Source: JAUIAI01 sp050633665
GTDB taxonomy: Bacteria > Pseudomonadota > Gammaproteobacteria > Burkholderiales > Burkholderiaceae_E
Direction of reading: 5' to 3'
DNA: 64,000 bases
Assembly: GCA_050633665.1 (NCBI GenBank)
Contig: JBOEGY010000002.1
Location: 248,001 to 312,000 of the forward strand
The notes below the pieces were generated by a model. The model did not search any database, was not told the DNA's origin, and saw only the letters and a program-made list of their open reading frames with translations. Both the position numbers and the translations under genes were made by a program. Shown in pieces: positions 53,618 to 61,272 of this stretch. The first letter of the stretch is position 1, and each line of letters begins with the position of its first letter.

Positions 53618-55711
53618 TCAGGCGTTGAATGATTTACTTTCTGCGGCCAATGAAGCCAACAGCGGAGCGGGAGTCCAAAAGCCGGGATCCCCGGACGGGT
53701 TACTGGCGAACTCGGCCATACGGTTAACGACGTTGTACAAGCCGTATTGATCGGCATACAACATTGGCCCGCCACGGAACAACGGGAAGCCGTAGCCACT
53801 CAGGTAAATGAGATCGATATCCGAAGCCCGCATTGCAATGCCTTCTTCGAGGATCTTGGCGCCTTCGTTTACTAAAGCAAAGACCAGTCGCTGCACGATT
53901 TCCTCGTCGGTGAACTGGCGCGGTGTGGACCCGATGTCAGCACGATGTTTTTCGATCATGGCATCAACCTTGGGGTCAACAATCGGCTTGCGATTTCCGG
54001 CCTCGTAGCGATACCAGCCCTCACCCGTCTTTTGACCAAAACGGCCAAGCTCACAAAGGCGGTCAGCGACTGCGGAATACTTCACATCAGGTTTCTCGAC
54101 ATAGCGGCGCTTGCGGATGTACCAGCCGACATCGTTACCAGCCAGATCGCCCATACGGAACGGACCCATCGCAAAGCCGAATTTCTCAATTGCCCGGTCA
54201 ACCTGCTGAGGACTTGCCCCCTCATCGAGCATGAAGGTTGCCTGCCGACTGTATTGCTCGATCATCCGGTTGCCAATGAAGCCATCACAGACACCGCTGA
54301 CCACTGCTGTTTTGCGAATACGCTTGGCAATTTTCATGGTGGTGGCGAGTACATCATCTGCGGTTTTCGCCCCGCGCACCACCTCTAGCAGACGCATCAC
54401 GTTCGCGGGCGAAAAGAAATGCATGCCGACGACTTCTTCGGGCCGTTTGGTGAACTCGGCGATCTGATCAACATTGAGCGTCGAAGTATTGGTCGCCAAA
54501 ATAGCGCCCTTCTTCATATATTTGTCCAGGTTACCAAAGACAACCCGCTTCACATCCATGTCTTCAAAAACGGCCTCAACAACCAGATCGGTATTGTTGA
54601 TGTCGTCATAGCTCAATGATGGCTTGATCAGCGCAAATCGCTTCTCGGCGACATCCGCCTTAAGACGACCTTTCTTAACTGAGTTGTCGTAGTTTTTCTT
54701 GATCGTCGCCATGCCACGATCCAGGGCTTCCTGTTGCTGCTCGATCAGCACGACAGGGATGTCGGCGTTCACGAAATTCATCGCAATGCCGCCGCCCATC
54801 GTGCCGGCACCGATCACAGCAACCGTATTGATCTCGCGCAGCGGCGTATCGGCCGGAATATCGGGGATCTTCGTTGCGGCCCGCTCAGCAAAGAAGGCAT
54901 GACGCAAGGCGCGTGACTCCGGGGTCATCACCAGCGCCAGAAATTGTGCCCGTTCAAAGGCCAGACCTTTATCGAACGACATTGTCACAGAACTGCGAAC
55001 CGCCTCGGCGCACTTCAGCGGGGCCGGGAACTGCGGTGCCATTGCCTGAATGGTATTCATCGCCGCCTGAGTGAACCCTTCAGCATTGGGATAATCGACC
55101 TTCATATTGCGGATCAGTGGCAGTTTGCTGCCGTCCGCAACGACCTTACGGGCAAACGCCATGGCGCCTTCTATCAGGTCACCGTCGATCATCTGATCGA
55201 ACAACTGCGTATCGGCCAGATTTTCAGATTTGACCGGCTCGCCCGAGACAATCATGTTCAGTGCCATTTCATACGGAATGACGCGCGGCAAACGCTGGGT
55301 ACCGCCGGCACCAGGAATCAGTCCGAGCTTTACTTCTGGCAGCGCAATCTGTGCGCCCGGCGCGCTGACCCGATAATGACAACCCAACGCCAGCTCAAGA
55401 CCGCCACCCATTGCGACCGAATGGATCGCAGCAACCACAGGTTTGGCGGATCGTTCGATTTCGCGGATGACCGTACCCAGGTTGGGTTCGGCCAGGGATT
55501 TCGGCGTATTGAACTCGCGAATGTCCGCGCCACCAGAGAATGCTTTACCGCTGCCGGTAATGACAATCGCTTTTACGCTGGCTTCTGCGTTTGCACGCAA
55601 AACACCATCGACAATGCCGGTCCGCAGTTGATGGCCTAGACCATTGACCGGAGGGTTGTCCATCGCTATCACGGCGACATCGCCGTGCTGTGTGTATCTC
55701 GCCTGAGTCAT
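53618..55711 (-). CDS. Bifunctional enoyl-CoA hydratase / 3-hydroxyacyl-CoA dehydrogenase
   Basis: This 697-residue FadJ/FadB-type protein has an N-terminal crotonase domain (FSGGADIREF, HSVAMGGGLELALGCHYR, LPEVKLGLIPGAGGTQR) and a dehydrogenase domain from about 295 (GAGTMGGGIAMNFV, ATNTSTLNV, VGMHFFSPANVM, CDGFIGNRM). It does the hydration and oxidation steps of beta-oxidation. It lies between the ligase and the thiolase in one operon. Confidence 0.95.
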   Translation of the reverse strand: MTQARYTQHGDVAVIAMDNPPVNGLGHQLRTGIVDGVLRANAEASVKAIVITGSGKAFSGGADIREFNTPKSLAEPNLGTVIREIERSAKPVVAAIHSVAMGGGLELALGCHYRVSAPGAQIALPEVKLGLIPGAGGTQRLPRVIPYEMALNMIVSGEPVKSENLADTQLFDQMIDGDLIEGAMAFARKVVADGSKLPLIRNMKVDYPNAEGFTQAAMNTIQAMAPQFPAPLKCAEAVRSSVTMSFDKGLAFERAQFLALVMTPESRALRHAFFAERAATKIPDIPADTPLREINTVAVIGAGTMGGGIAMNFVNADIPVVLIEQQQEALDRGMATIKKNYDNSVKKGRLKADVAEKRFALIKPSLSYDDINNTDLVVEAVFEDMDVKRVVFGNLDKYMKKGAILATNTSTLNVDQIAEFTKRPEEVVGMHFFSPANVMRLLEVVRGAKTADDVLATTMKIAKRIRKTAVVSGVCDGFIGNRMIEQYSRQATFMLDEGASPQQVDRAIEKFGFAMGPFRMGDLAGNDVGWYIRKRRYVEKPDVKYSAVADRLCELGRFGQKTGEGWYRYEAGNRKPIVDPKVDAMIEKHRADIGSTPRQFTDEEIVQRLVFALVNEGAKILEEGIAMRASDIDLIYLSGYGFPLFRGGPMLYADQYGLYNVVNRMAEFASNPSGDPGFWTPAPLLASLAAESKSFNA

Positions 55712-55789
55712 CAGTATTTCCTCATTCAGGAGTGGGCCGGATGATATCCGGTGGCATGTGGGTGAGCCTGTGCTGTCGTTAATGTTTCT

Positions 55790-57430
55790 CTAAGCGCTAG
55801 GCAATTGATAGTCTTTAAATTGCTCTCGCAATTTGGTCTTGAGGATTTTCCCGGTGGCACCGAGTGGAATATCGTCAACAAACTGAACATCATCAGGCAT
55901 CCAGAATTTGGCGACCTTTCCGTCATAAAAAGCGAGCAGATCCTGCGCGCTAACCTGCTCGCCGTCTTTTAGCTTAACGATCAGTAGCGGCCGTTCGTCC
56001 CATTTCGGATGAACCACCCCGATGACTGCCGCGTTGGCAACCGCCGGGTGAGAAATTGCCAGGTTCTCCAAATCGATTGAGCTGATCCATTCGCCGCCGG
56101 ATTTAATCACGTCCTTGCTGCGGTCGGTAATCTGCATGTAGCCATCGGAATCGATCGTTGCCACATCACCGGTCGGAAACCAGCCGTCACCGTTCTCATC
56201 GGGCTGCAGGGGATCGCCACCCTCACCCTTGAAATATTCTTTGAGAACCCATGGCCCCCGAACCAGCAGATTGCCGTAGGTCGTACCGTCCCAGGGCAAC
56301 TCCTTACCGTCATCGTCAATAATTTTCATGTCGACGCCATAGACAACATGACCTTGCTTTTCGAATATCTTCTGCTGTTCTGCCTCGCTGGCATTGGCGT
56401 GTTTGAGTTGCAGCCGGCTAAGCGTCCCCAACGGCGACAACTCGGTCATACCCCAGGCATGTATCACCTCCACACCCAGGTCCCGGAACGCCTGAATCAT
56501 CGATGGCGGACAAGCCGATCCGCCAATGACCGTGCGATTGAGCTTGCCGAACGACAGATTGTTGCCTTGCACATGAGCCAGCAAACCAAGCCAGACCGTC
56601 GGGACACCAGCAGAGTAAGTAACGCCTTCCTGCTCGAACAAATCGTGAATGGATTTGCCGTCAAGATTCGGTCCCGGAAACACCAGTTTTGCGCCCACCA
56701 GTGGCGCCACATACGGAATACCCCAGGCATTGACGTGAAACATCGGCACAACTGGCAATATGACATCTCGAGCCGACGCGCCCATTGCATCGGGCAAAGC
56801 TGCCGCATAGGCGTGTAATACGGTAGAACGGTGCGAATACAAAGCGCCCTTCGGATTGCCGGTTGTACCAGAGGTATAACAAAGCGCTACCGCAGAATCT
56901 TCAGAGAATGTCGGCCAGACAAAATTCTGATCGCCCTGCGCCAGCAGGGTTTCATAGTTCATCAGCTTTTCGACGCCGCTGTCAGTAGGTTGGCTCGCCT
57001 CGTCGCACATCGCGATCCAGCCTTTGATATTCGGACAGAGCTTTTGAATGGCCTGAATCAGTGGCAGGAAGGTTAAATCGAACGCCAGATACTGGTCTTC
57101 GGCGTGATTGATGATCCAGGCGATCTGTTCCGGATGCAGTCGTGGATTGATCGTGTGAATGACACTACCCATTCCGCCGACCGCGTAATACAACTCCATG
57201 TGGCGGTAGTTATTCCAGGCCAATGAACCGACCCGCTCGCCGTGTTGCAAGCCCTCATTTTTAAACGCGGCGGCCAACTGCCGGGAGCGTTGCTCAAGAC
57301 CTTTATAGTTGGTGCGGTGGATATCGCCCTCGACCCGCCGGGAGACGATTTCCACCTCGCCGTGATGTCTTGCCGCGTGTTTCAGAATTGAGGAGATCAG
57401 CAGTGGCATCTCCATCATCAGACCATTCAT
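55790..57430 (-). CDS. Fatty-acid/aryl-acid CoA ligase (FadD/AlkK-like)
   Basis: This 546-residue ligase has P-loop CYTSGTTGNPKGALYSHRS, HAWGMTELSPLG, GWFPTGDVATIDSDGYMQI, DRSKDVIKSGGEWIS and GKILKTKLRE. It activates a carboxylic acid to its acyl-CoA; medium-chain or aryl acids are usual for this subgroup. AGGAGA lies eight bases before the ATG at 57430. It is the first gene of the nine-gene leftward cluster, behind the 35-bp inverted repeat at 57477-57511. Confidence 0.92.
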   Translation of the reverse strand: MNGLMMEMPLLISSILKHAARHHGEVEIVSRRVEGDIHRTNYKGLEQRSRQLAAAFKNEGLQHGERVGSLAWNNYRHMELYYAVGGMGSVIHTINPRLHPEQIAWIINHAEDQYLAFDLTFLPLIQAIQKLCPNIKGWIAMCDEASQPTDSGVEKLMNYETLLAQGDQNFVWPTFSEDSAVALCYTSGTTGNPKGALYSHRSTVLHAYAAALPDAMGASARDVILPVVPMFHVNAWGIPYVAPLVGAKLVFPGPNLDGKSIHDLFEQEGVTYSAGVPTVWLGLLAHVQGNNLSFGKLNRTVIGGSACPPSMIQAFRDLGVEVIHAWGMTELSPLGTLSRLQLKHANASEAEQQKIFEKQGHVVYGVDMKIIDDDGKELPWDGTTYGNLLVRGPWVLKEYFKGEGGDPLQPDENGDGWFPTGDVATIDSDGYMQITDRSKDVIKSGGEWISSIDLENLAISHPAVANAAVIGVVHPKWDERPLLIVKLKDGEQVSAQDLLAFYDGKVAKFWMPDDVQFVDDIPLGATGKILKTKLREQFKDYQLPSA

Positions 57431-57476
57431 TGGTTGTCTCTCCTGTCTCTATGGGTCATACCGCCCAAAGGCGTTC

Positions 57477-57511
57477 CATTTGCCGGAATTCTACTCGGCT
57501 TCCGGCAAATG
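57477..57511. promoter_or_regulatory. 35-bp inverted repeat upstream of the CoA ligase
   Basis: Perfect 12-base arms catttgccggaa and ttccggcaaatg are separated by 11 bases, beginning 47 bases upstream of the ligase ATG. Arm length and spacing fit a dimeric regulator such as TetR-type, or a leader hairpin if transcribed. No cognate regulator gene is adjacent. Confidence 0.6.
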
Positions 57512-57614
57512 CATTAAACAATGCTCTTCCCCTGATCCGTCGTCGAATGATTTAGCGTGCGTCATGCGGCAGGCGCCGGCAAACAGACGCGACGCCCTGG
57601 ACGCAGGCAGTATC

Positions 57615-57647
57615 GTCGTGAGGCTCACGACTAACCTCGCGGTTAGT
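57615..57647. promoter_or_regulatory. Two overlapping palindromes
   Basis: A perfect 17-base palindrome (gtcgtgag, g, ctcacgac) at 57615-57631 overlaps a second inverted repeat, actaacc / ggttagt with loop tcgc, at 57630-57647. They may be two protein sites or a folded RNA element. Confidence 0.45.
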
Positions 57648-57827
57648 ACACCAGAATGGCAACGGGCTGAGGAGGATTCAGCTTGAACGGAGGCTACACA
57701 TTGCGCAGCCCCTGCACAGATTTGTAGTACGCAGATTTGAAGCACCTGCGCCCAGCAAGGCGGTAATAAGTATCGGACCGGCTCCGGGCAACCGATCAGT
57801 CAGGCGCGCTATCGCCCGCGGCGCTGC

Positions 57828-57844
57828 CAGATCTTTTAGATCTG
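57828..57844. repeat. AT-centred inverted repeat
   Basis: Perfect 7-base arms cagatct / agatctg flank ttt, and pairing resumes one mismatch outside (ctg / cag). No T-run follows in either direction, so it is not an obvious terminator. Confidence 0.4.
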
Positions 57845-57892
57845 ACAGGTCATAGGCTTGCATGCAATTACGAAACCCACGTACTTGAGCAC

Positions 57893-58072
57893 GCTTGCCA
57901 TCCGGCTTGCAACCCCGCTTGCAACCCGTCTCCGGGTGCCTCGCGATGGCTTCGGTGGATCTTAAACCGCCACTAATTGACCTGACCGTTAAGCCTTGAC
58001 TGTTAAGCCTTGACCATCAAGGCCCGACCGCGGGAACCCTTGCTGCGGTTTGTTTCTCTGCGGTTTGTTTCT
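57893..58072. repeat. Cluster of three unrelated short tandem duplications
   Basis: Three 12-base units beginning gcttgc lie at 57893-57928. Two 14-base units, gttaagccttgac plus one base, lie at 57988-58015. Two identical 15-base units, ctgcggtttgtttct, lie at 58043-58072, the last touching the stop codon of the 47-residue ORF. Confidence 0.7.
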
Positions 58073-58214
58073 AACTACGGGTGTTCTTGGTCGGTTTTAC
58101 TTTTTCCAGCATCTTGAATGTCGTGCGGGTTGACCCCTTGAACAGACGCTTCAGCGCTTTGGGAAGACATTTACGCTCAAGCGTATTACGACGGTTGCGG
58201 CTGATTTCGGCCAT
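58071..58214 (-). CDS. 47-residue basic protein
   Basis: This short ORF has ATG at 58214, nine bases after CCGGAG, and ends in TAG at 58071. The product begins MAEISRNRRNTLERKC, contains LPKALKRLFKGS and ends KPTKNTRS. It carries many Lys/Arg residues, one Cys, and no membrane span. Strong charge and a good RBS suggest a real nucleic-acid- or ribosome-associated protein. I do not recognise a family. It is divergent from bolA. Confidence 0.55.
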   Translation of the reverse strand: MAEISRNRRNTLERKCLPKALKRLFKGSTRTTFKMLEKVKPTKNTRS

Positions 58215-58300
58215 GATCTGAAACTCCGGTTCAAAATGAAGACTGATGACAATCTAGGGTACTGGCATAATCCAACCCTCAAGTATAGCAAGGTGTGAGC

Positions 58301-58576
58301 ATGGCGGTTAGACCCACGATTAAAGAGTTAGAAGACCGGCTCCGGATCGCGTTTCCGAAAGAGCCCCTGGAGATCACAGACGAGAGCCATTTGCATGCCG
58401 GGCACGCTGGCGCAGCCGGTGGAGCCGGTCACTACCGGGTTACGATTACCAGCGCCCTGTTCGACGGACTCGGCCCGGTCGCCCGCCACCGACTCGTGTA
58501 TGCCACTGTCCAGGACTGGATGCCAGACCGGGTCCATGCCTTGTCAATTGATGCCCGCGTACCGTCCGCGAGCTGA
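58301..58576 (+). CDS. bolA: BolA family protein
   Basis: This 91-residue protein has LEDRLRIAFPKEPLEITDESHLHAGHAGA with the conserved histidine, HYRVTITSALFDGLGPVARHRLVY and WMPDRVHALSIDA. BolA proteins work with monothiol glutaredoxins in iron-sulfur cluster handling and stress responses. ATG at 58301 follows AAGG; a GTG two codons upstream is possible. The parvulin gene follows in the same direction. Confidence 0.93.
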   Translation: MAVRPTIKELEDRLRIAFPKEPLEITDESHLHAGHAGAAGGAGHYRVTITSALFDGLGPVARHRLVYATVQDWMPDRVHALSIDARVPSAS

Positions 58577-58636
58577 CCCAACAACCGCAGTCGCCCGCAA
58601 TCGAGCGCCTGGCTTTCAACTCACCGAAGGATATCT

Positions 58637-59470
58637 ATGACACACCAACTCATGACCAGCCACGGTCAGGCTACCCACCGAGGTCGCCGATGGGGCGCCG
58701 TCCGCGCCGCCCTGATCGGTGCCATTGTGGCCGGTACCTGTACAAGCTCTTTTGCCCAAAACGAAGCGGTTGTTAATGGCACGGCAATCCCGGCAAGCCG
58801 GGTCGAAGCCTTCGTCAAGGCAATGGTTGCGCAAGGCCGCCCGGACAACGAGCAGTTGCGCCAGGCCGTCCGCGAAGAACTAATCGCTCGCGAATTGTTT
58901 GTTCAGGAAGCACGCAAGCGCGATCTGCACAAACAGGACGAAGTGGACAATCAGCTGATTCGAGCCCGGCAAGACATTCTGATCGGCGCCCTGATTCGCG
59001 ATACGCTGGCGAAAAACCCGGTCACGGATGACCAGATTGAAGCGGAATACAAACGCCTGACCGCTGAAAAAGCGGCTGCGAAAGAGTACAAAGCGCGTCA
59101 TATTCTTGTTGAAGAAGAAGCCCAGGCGATAGATATCATCGCGTCGCTGGACAAAGGTGGCGATTTCGCCGAACTGGCCAAGGTTTCCAAAGACCCAGGT
59201 TCCGCAGCGCGCGGCGGTGACCTGGACTGGAACCCGCCCGATACCTTCGTGCCCGAATTTTCGGCGGCCATGACCGGCCTGGAAAAGGGCAAATACACGC
59301 CCAAGCCAATCAAGACCCAGTTTGGTTACCACGTGATCCTGCTCGAAGATACGCGCTCCGCGCAGCCACCGGCGATTGACTCACTACGCCCTCAGATCAA
59401 ACAGCAGCTGGAACGCGAAACAGTCGTCGAGCTCCAGAACTCGCTCCGCAATAACGCCAAGATTGAATAA
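58637..59470 (+). CDS. Periplasmic parvulin-type peptidyl-prolyl isomerase
   Basis: This 277-residue protein has a signal sequence (VRAALIGAIVAGTCTSSFAQN) after a basic start. A SurA-like helical N-domain is followed by a parvulin domain: YKARHILVEEEAQA, GGDFAELAKVSKDPGSAARGGDL, TFVPEFSAAMTGLEKG and TQFGYHVILLED. It assists folding of exported proteins. AAGGA lies before the ATG. Such genes commonly follow bolA in betaproteobacteria. Confidence 0.93.
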   Translation: MTHQLMTSHGQATHRGRRWGAVRAALIGAIVAGTCTSSFAQNEAVVNGTAIPASRVEAFVKAMVAQGRPDNEQLRQAVREELIARELFVQEARKRDLHKQDEVDNQLIRARQDILIGALIRDTLAKNPVTDDQIEAEYKRLTAEKAAAKEYKARHILVEEEAQAIDIIASLDKGGDFAELAKVSKDPGSAARGGDLDWNPPDTFVPEFSAAMTGLEKGKYTPKPIKTQFGYHVILLEDTRSAQPPAIDSLRPQIKQQLERETVVELQNSLRNNAKIE

Positions 59471-59647
59471 AGAATCAATCCGTCAACAGAGGCAATGCCC
59501 GAATCCACACTGAACCCCGGGCTTGCCTCTGTCCGCGACGAGGAATGGCTGGCCGGGCTTGGCCAGGCGAACCAGAATCCATGTTTGCCCCGGCCAGGAA
59601 AACCGTCGGCTTAGCGGCCAACTAATAGACGTTCAACCGCCCCGAAA

Positions 59648-59667
59648 TACTGTATATTTACCCAGTT
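59648..59667. promoter_or_regulatory. LexA-like SOS box upstream of the radical SAM gene
   Basis: The 20-base site reads TACTGTATATTTACCCAGTT; it has CTG and CAG separated by ten bases with the AT-rich left half of the proteobacterial LexA consensus. It ends 18 bases before the ATG at 59686. The right half is imperfect. Confidence 0.55.
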
Positions 59668-59685
59668 ACCCATCTGGGGCAAGCG

Positions 59686-60822
59686 ATGCAGCATCCCGTT
59701 ACCGGCAATCCCATTACCGGCAATCCCATTACCGATTCCAGCAGTGGCAAACTGATCCGGTTTCACAAGGGACGAGGCGCCGGGTCAAATCTGCTTGACC
59801 GGTTCACCGCCTGGGAGCGCGATACTGACCGCGAATTTCTCGATCACCTCGAAAGCGAAGGCGAAGATCAACGGCGCTCCACCCAGGTTGCCGCGCACCC
59901 GTCCCGTTCGATCATCAGCCGTAATGCCTCGCCGGATCTGTCTTTCGACCAGTCGATCAATCCTTACCTCGGTTGTGAACACGGCTGTACCTACTGTTAT
60001 GCGCGACCGACACACGCTTACCTCGGACTGTCTCCTGGCCTGGATTTCGAAACCCGAATTTTCGCCAAACACAAGGCAGCTGCGCTGCTTCGCTCGGAAC
60101 TCAGCCGAACCAGTTATCAGCCTTCGACAATTGCGCTGGGGGCGAACACCGATCCCTACCAACCCGTCGAATCAAGACTCGGTATTACCCGGGAGATTCT
60201 GGAGGTCCTGGAAGAATGTCGTCTGCCTGTTGGCATTACGACCAAATCAGCAATGGTCGTCCGCGATGCCGATATTCTCGCCCGCATGGCGACCAGAAAT
60301 CTCGTCCGGGTGTATATCTCGATCGGCACGCTGGACACCTCGCTCGCGGCTCGGCTGGAGCCACGGGCGAATGCCCCCTCCCGGCGTCTGGAGGCCATCA
60401 GACGCCTGACACAACAAGGCATACCCGTAGGGGTTTTCACCTCGCCGTTAATCCCCGGTCTGAACGACTCTGAAATGGAGGCCATCCTTAAAGCCTCACA
60501 ACAAGCTGGTGCCAGGTTTGCCAGCTACGTCATTTTGCGGCTCCCCCTGGAAGTGCGGGATCTGTTTGTTGAATGGCTGGAACATCATTACCCACTCAAA
60601 GCCCGTCGGGTCATGAGCTTGATTCGCGGGATGCGTCACGGCAAAGACTACGATTCAGACTTTCGGGTTCGGATGCGCGGCGCTGGCGCCTACGCAGAAC
60701 TGCTAGCCCAGCGATTCAGACTGGCAAGCAGGCGATACGGTCTGAACACGGATCGCACTTCAATGACGGTTGCGCAGTTTATTCGGCCCGACAAAAACAA
60801 TTCGCAACTGAATCTGTTTTAG
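59686..60822 (+). CDS. PA0069 family radical SAM protein
   Basis: This 378-residue SplB-like radical SAM enzyme has the cluster cysteines in GCEHGCTYCYARPTH (CxxxCxxC), LGANTDPYQPVE, and a C-terminal YGLNTDRTSMTVAQF. The N-terminus carries three imperfect five-residue repeats (VTGNP, ITGNP, ITGNP) coded by 15-base DNA repeats. Relatives are often SOS-linked and a LexA-like box precedes it, so a DNA-damage role is plausible. The substrate is unknown. Confidence 0.9.
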   Translation: MQHPVTGNPITGNPITDSSSGKLIRFHKGRGAGSNLLDRFTAWERDTDREFLDHLESEGEDQRRSTQVAAHPSRSIISRNASPDLSFDQSINPYLGCEHGCTYCYARPTHAYLGLSPGLDFETRIFAKHKAAALLRSELSRTSYQPSTIALGANTDPYQPVESRLGITREILEVLEECRLPVGITTKSAMVVRDADILARMATRNLVRVYISIGTLDTSLAARLEPRANAPSRRLEAIRRLTQQGIPVGVFTSPLIPGLNDSEMEAILKASQQAGARFASYVILRLPLEVRDLFVEWLEHHYPLKARRVMSLIRGMRHGKDYDSDFRVRMRGAGAYAELLAQRFRLASRRYGLNTDRTSMTVAQFIRPDKNNSQLNLF

Positions 60823-60878
60823 ATCGCGCTCAGGCCACAGGCTCAAATCAAGACAGCTTGTTCTGACGGTTTAAGGCC

Positions 60879-61178
60879 CTAGCGGATTGCGGTTACCGAG
60901 TCGACCATTTCACCCAGGGCGACCACCCGAACATTCTCGGCAATCCAGTCATGGATGACTATCCCGCCGCAAGCGCCGCCGGCATCCGATAGATCGCTGG
61001 GTCGGCCCAGGGTTTGAATGATGCCCGCCAGGGTTGTAATACCCGCAAGCCGGTGCAGATCAGATTGACTGGACTCCCCCTGCGCCTGTGAGACTGGGCA
61101 GAACAAGACGCCTGACACGGCGACAAGACATCCAGCGACATGCCGCCTGATCGTTTTAGGATTGTTCGGTTTGTTCAT
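60879..61178 (-). CDS. Small secreted hypothetical protein
   Basis: This 99-residue protein has a signal peptide (HVAGCLVAVSGVLFCPVSQAQG). The mature part has a helix (LHRLAGITTLAGIIQTLGRP), GGACGGIVIHDW with one cysteine, and a strand RVVALGEMVDSVTAIR. The GRP then short strands recall SmpA/BamE-like folds, but the match is weak. It is convergent with the radical SAM gene and divergent from hmgA. Confidence 0.55.
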   Translation of the reverse strand: MNKPNNPKTIRRHVAGCLVAVSGVLFCPVSQAQGESSQSDLHRLAGITTLAGIIQTLGRPSDLSDAGGACGGIVIHDWIAENVRVVALGEMVDSVTAIR

Positions 61179-61216
61179 GGCGCATCAAGTCTAGCGCATG
61201 CTTGCGGCTCCGGCCC

Positions 61217-61249
61217 CAATCATCTAGAGTATTGGATGATTGAAATCAT
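61217..61249. promoter_or_regulatory. Overlapping inverted repeats in the hmgA promoter
   Basis: Arms caatcatc / gatgattg (8 bases, spacer 10) at 61217-61242 overlap a second palindrome, atgatt / aatcat with two-base centre, at 61236-61249. It ends 23 bases before hmgA. It is a candidate site for the GntR regulator encoded after hmgA. Confidence 0.5.
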
Positions 61250-61272
61250 GCAACAATCCATGAGACTGAACC

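Larger units (their letters stand above)
57431..58070. other. 640-base gene-poor region rich in palindromes and tandem repeats
   Basis: No convincing gene is seen on either strand. It holds the presumed ligase promoter, four inverted repeats and three different short tandem duplications, listed separately. Short open frames such as those around 57560-57690 have no clear RBS or family features. Confidence 0.6.

Noticed and set aside
57678..57863. Leftward frame of 61 codons in the repeat-rich gap
   Set aside because: No RBS, and the frame crosses an inverted repeat; likely chance.
59495..59614. 39-residue frame after the parvulin gene
   Set aside because: RBS spacing is poor and no structure or family feature is seen.
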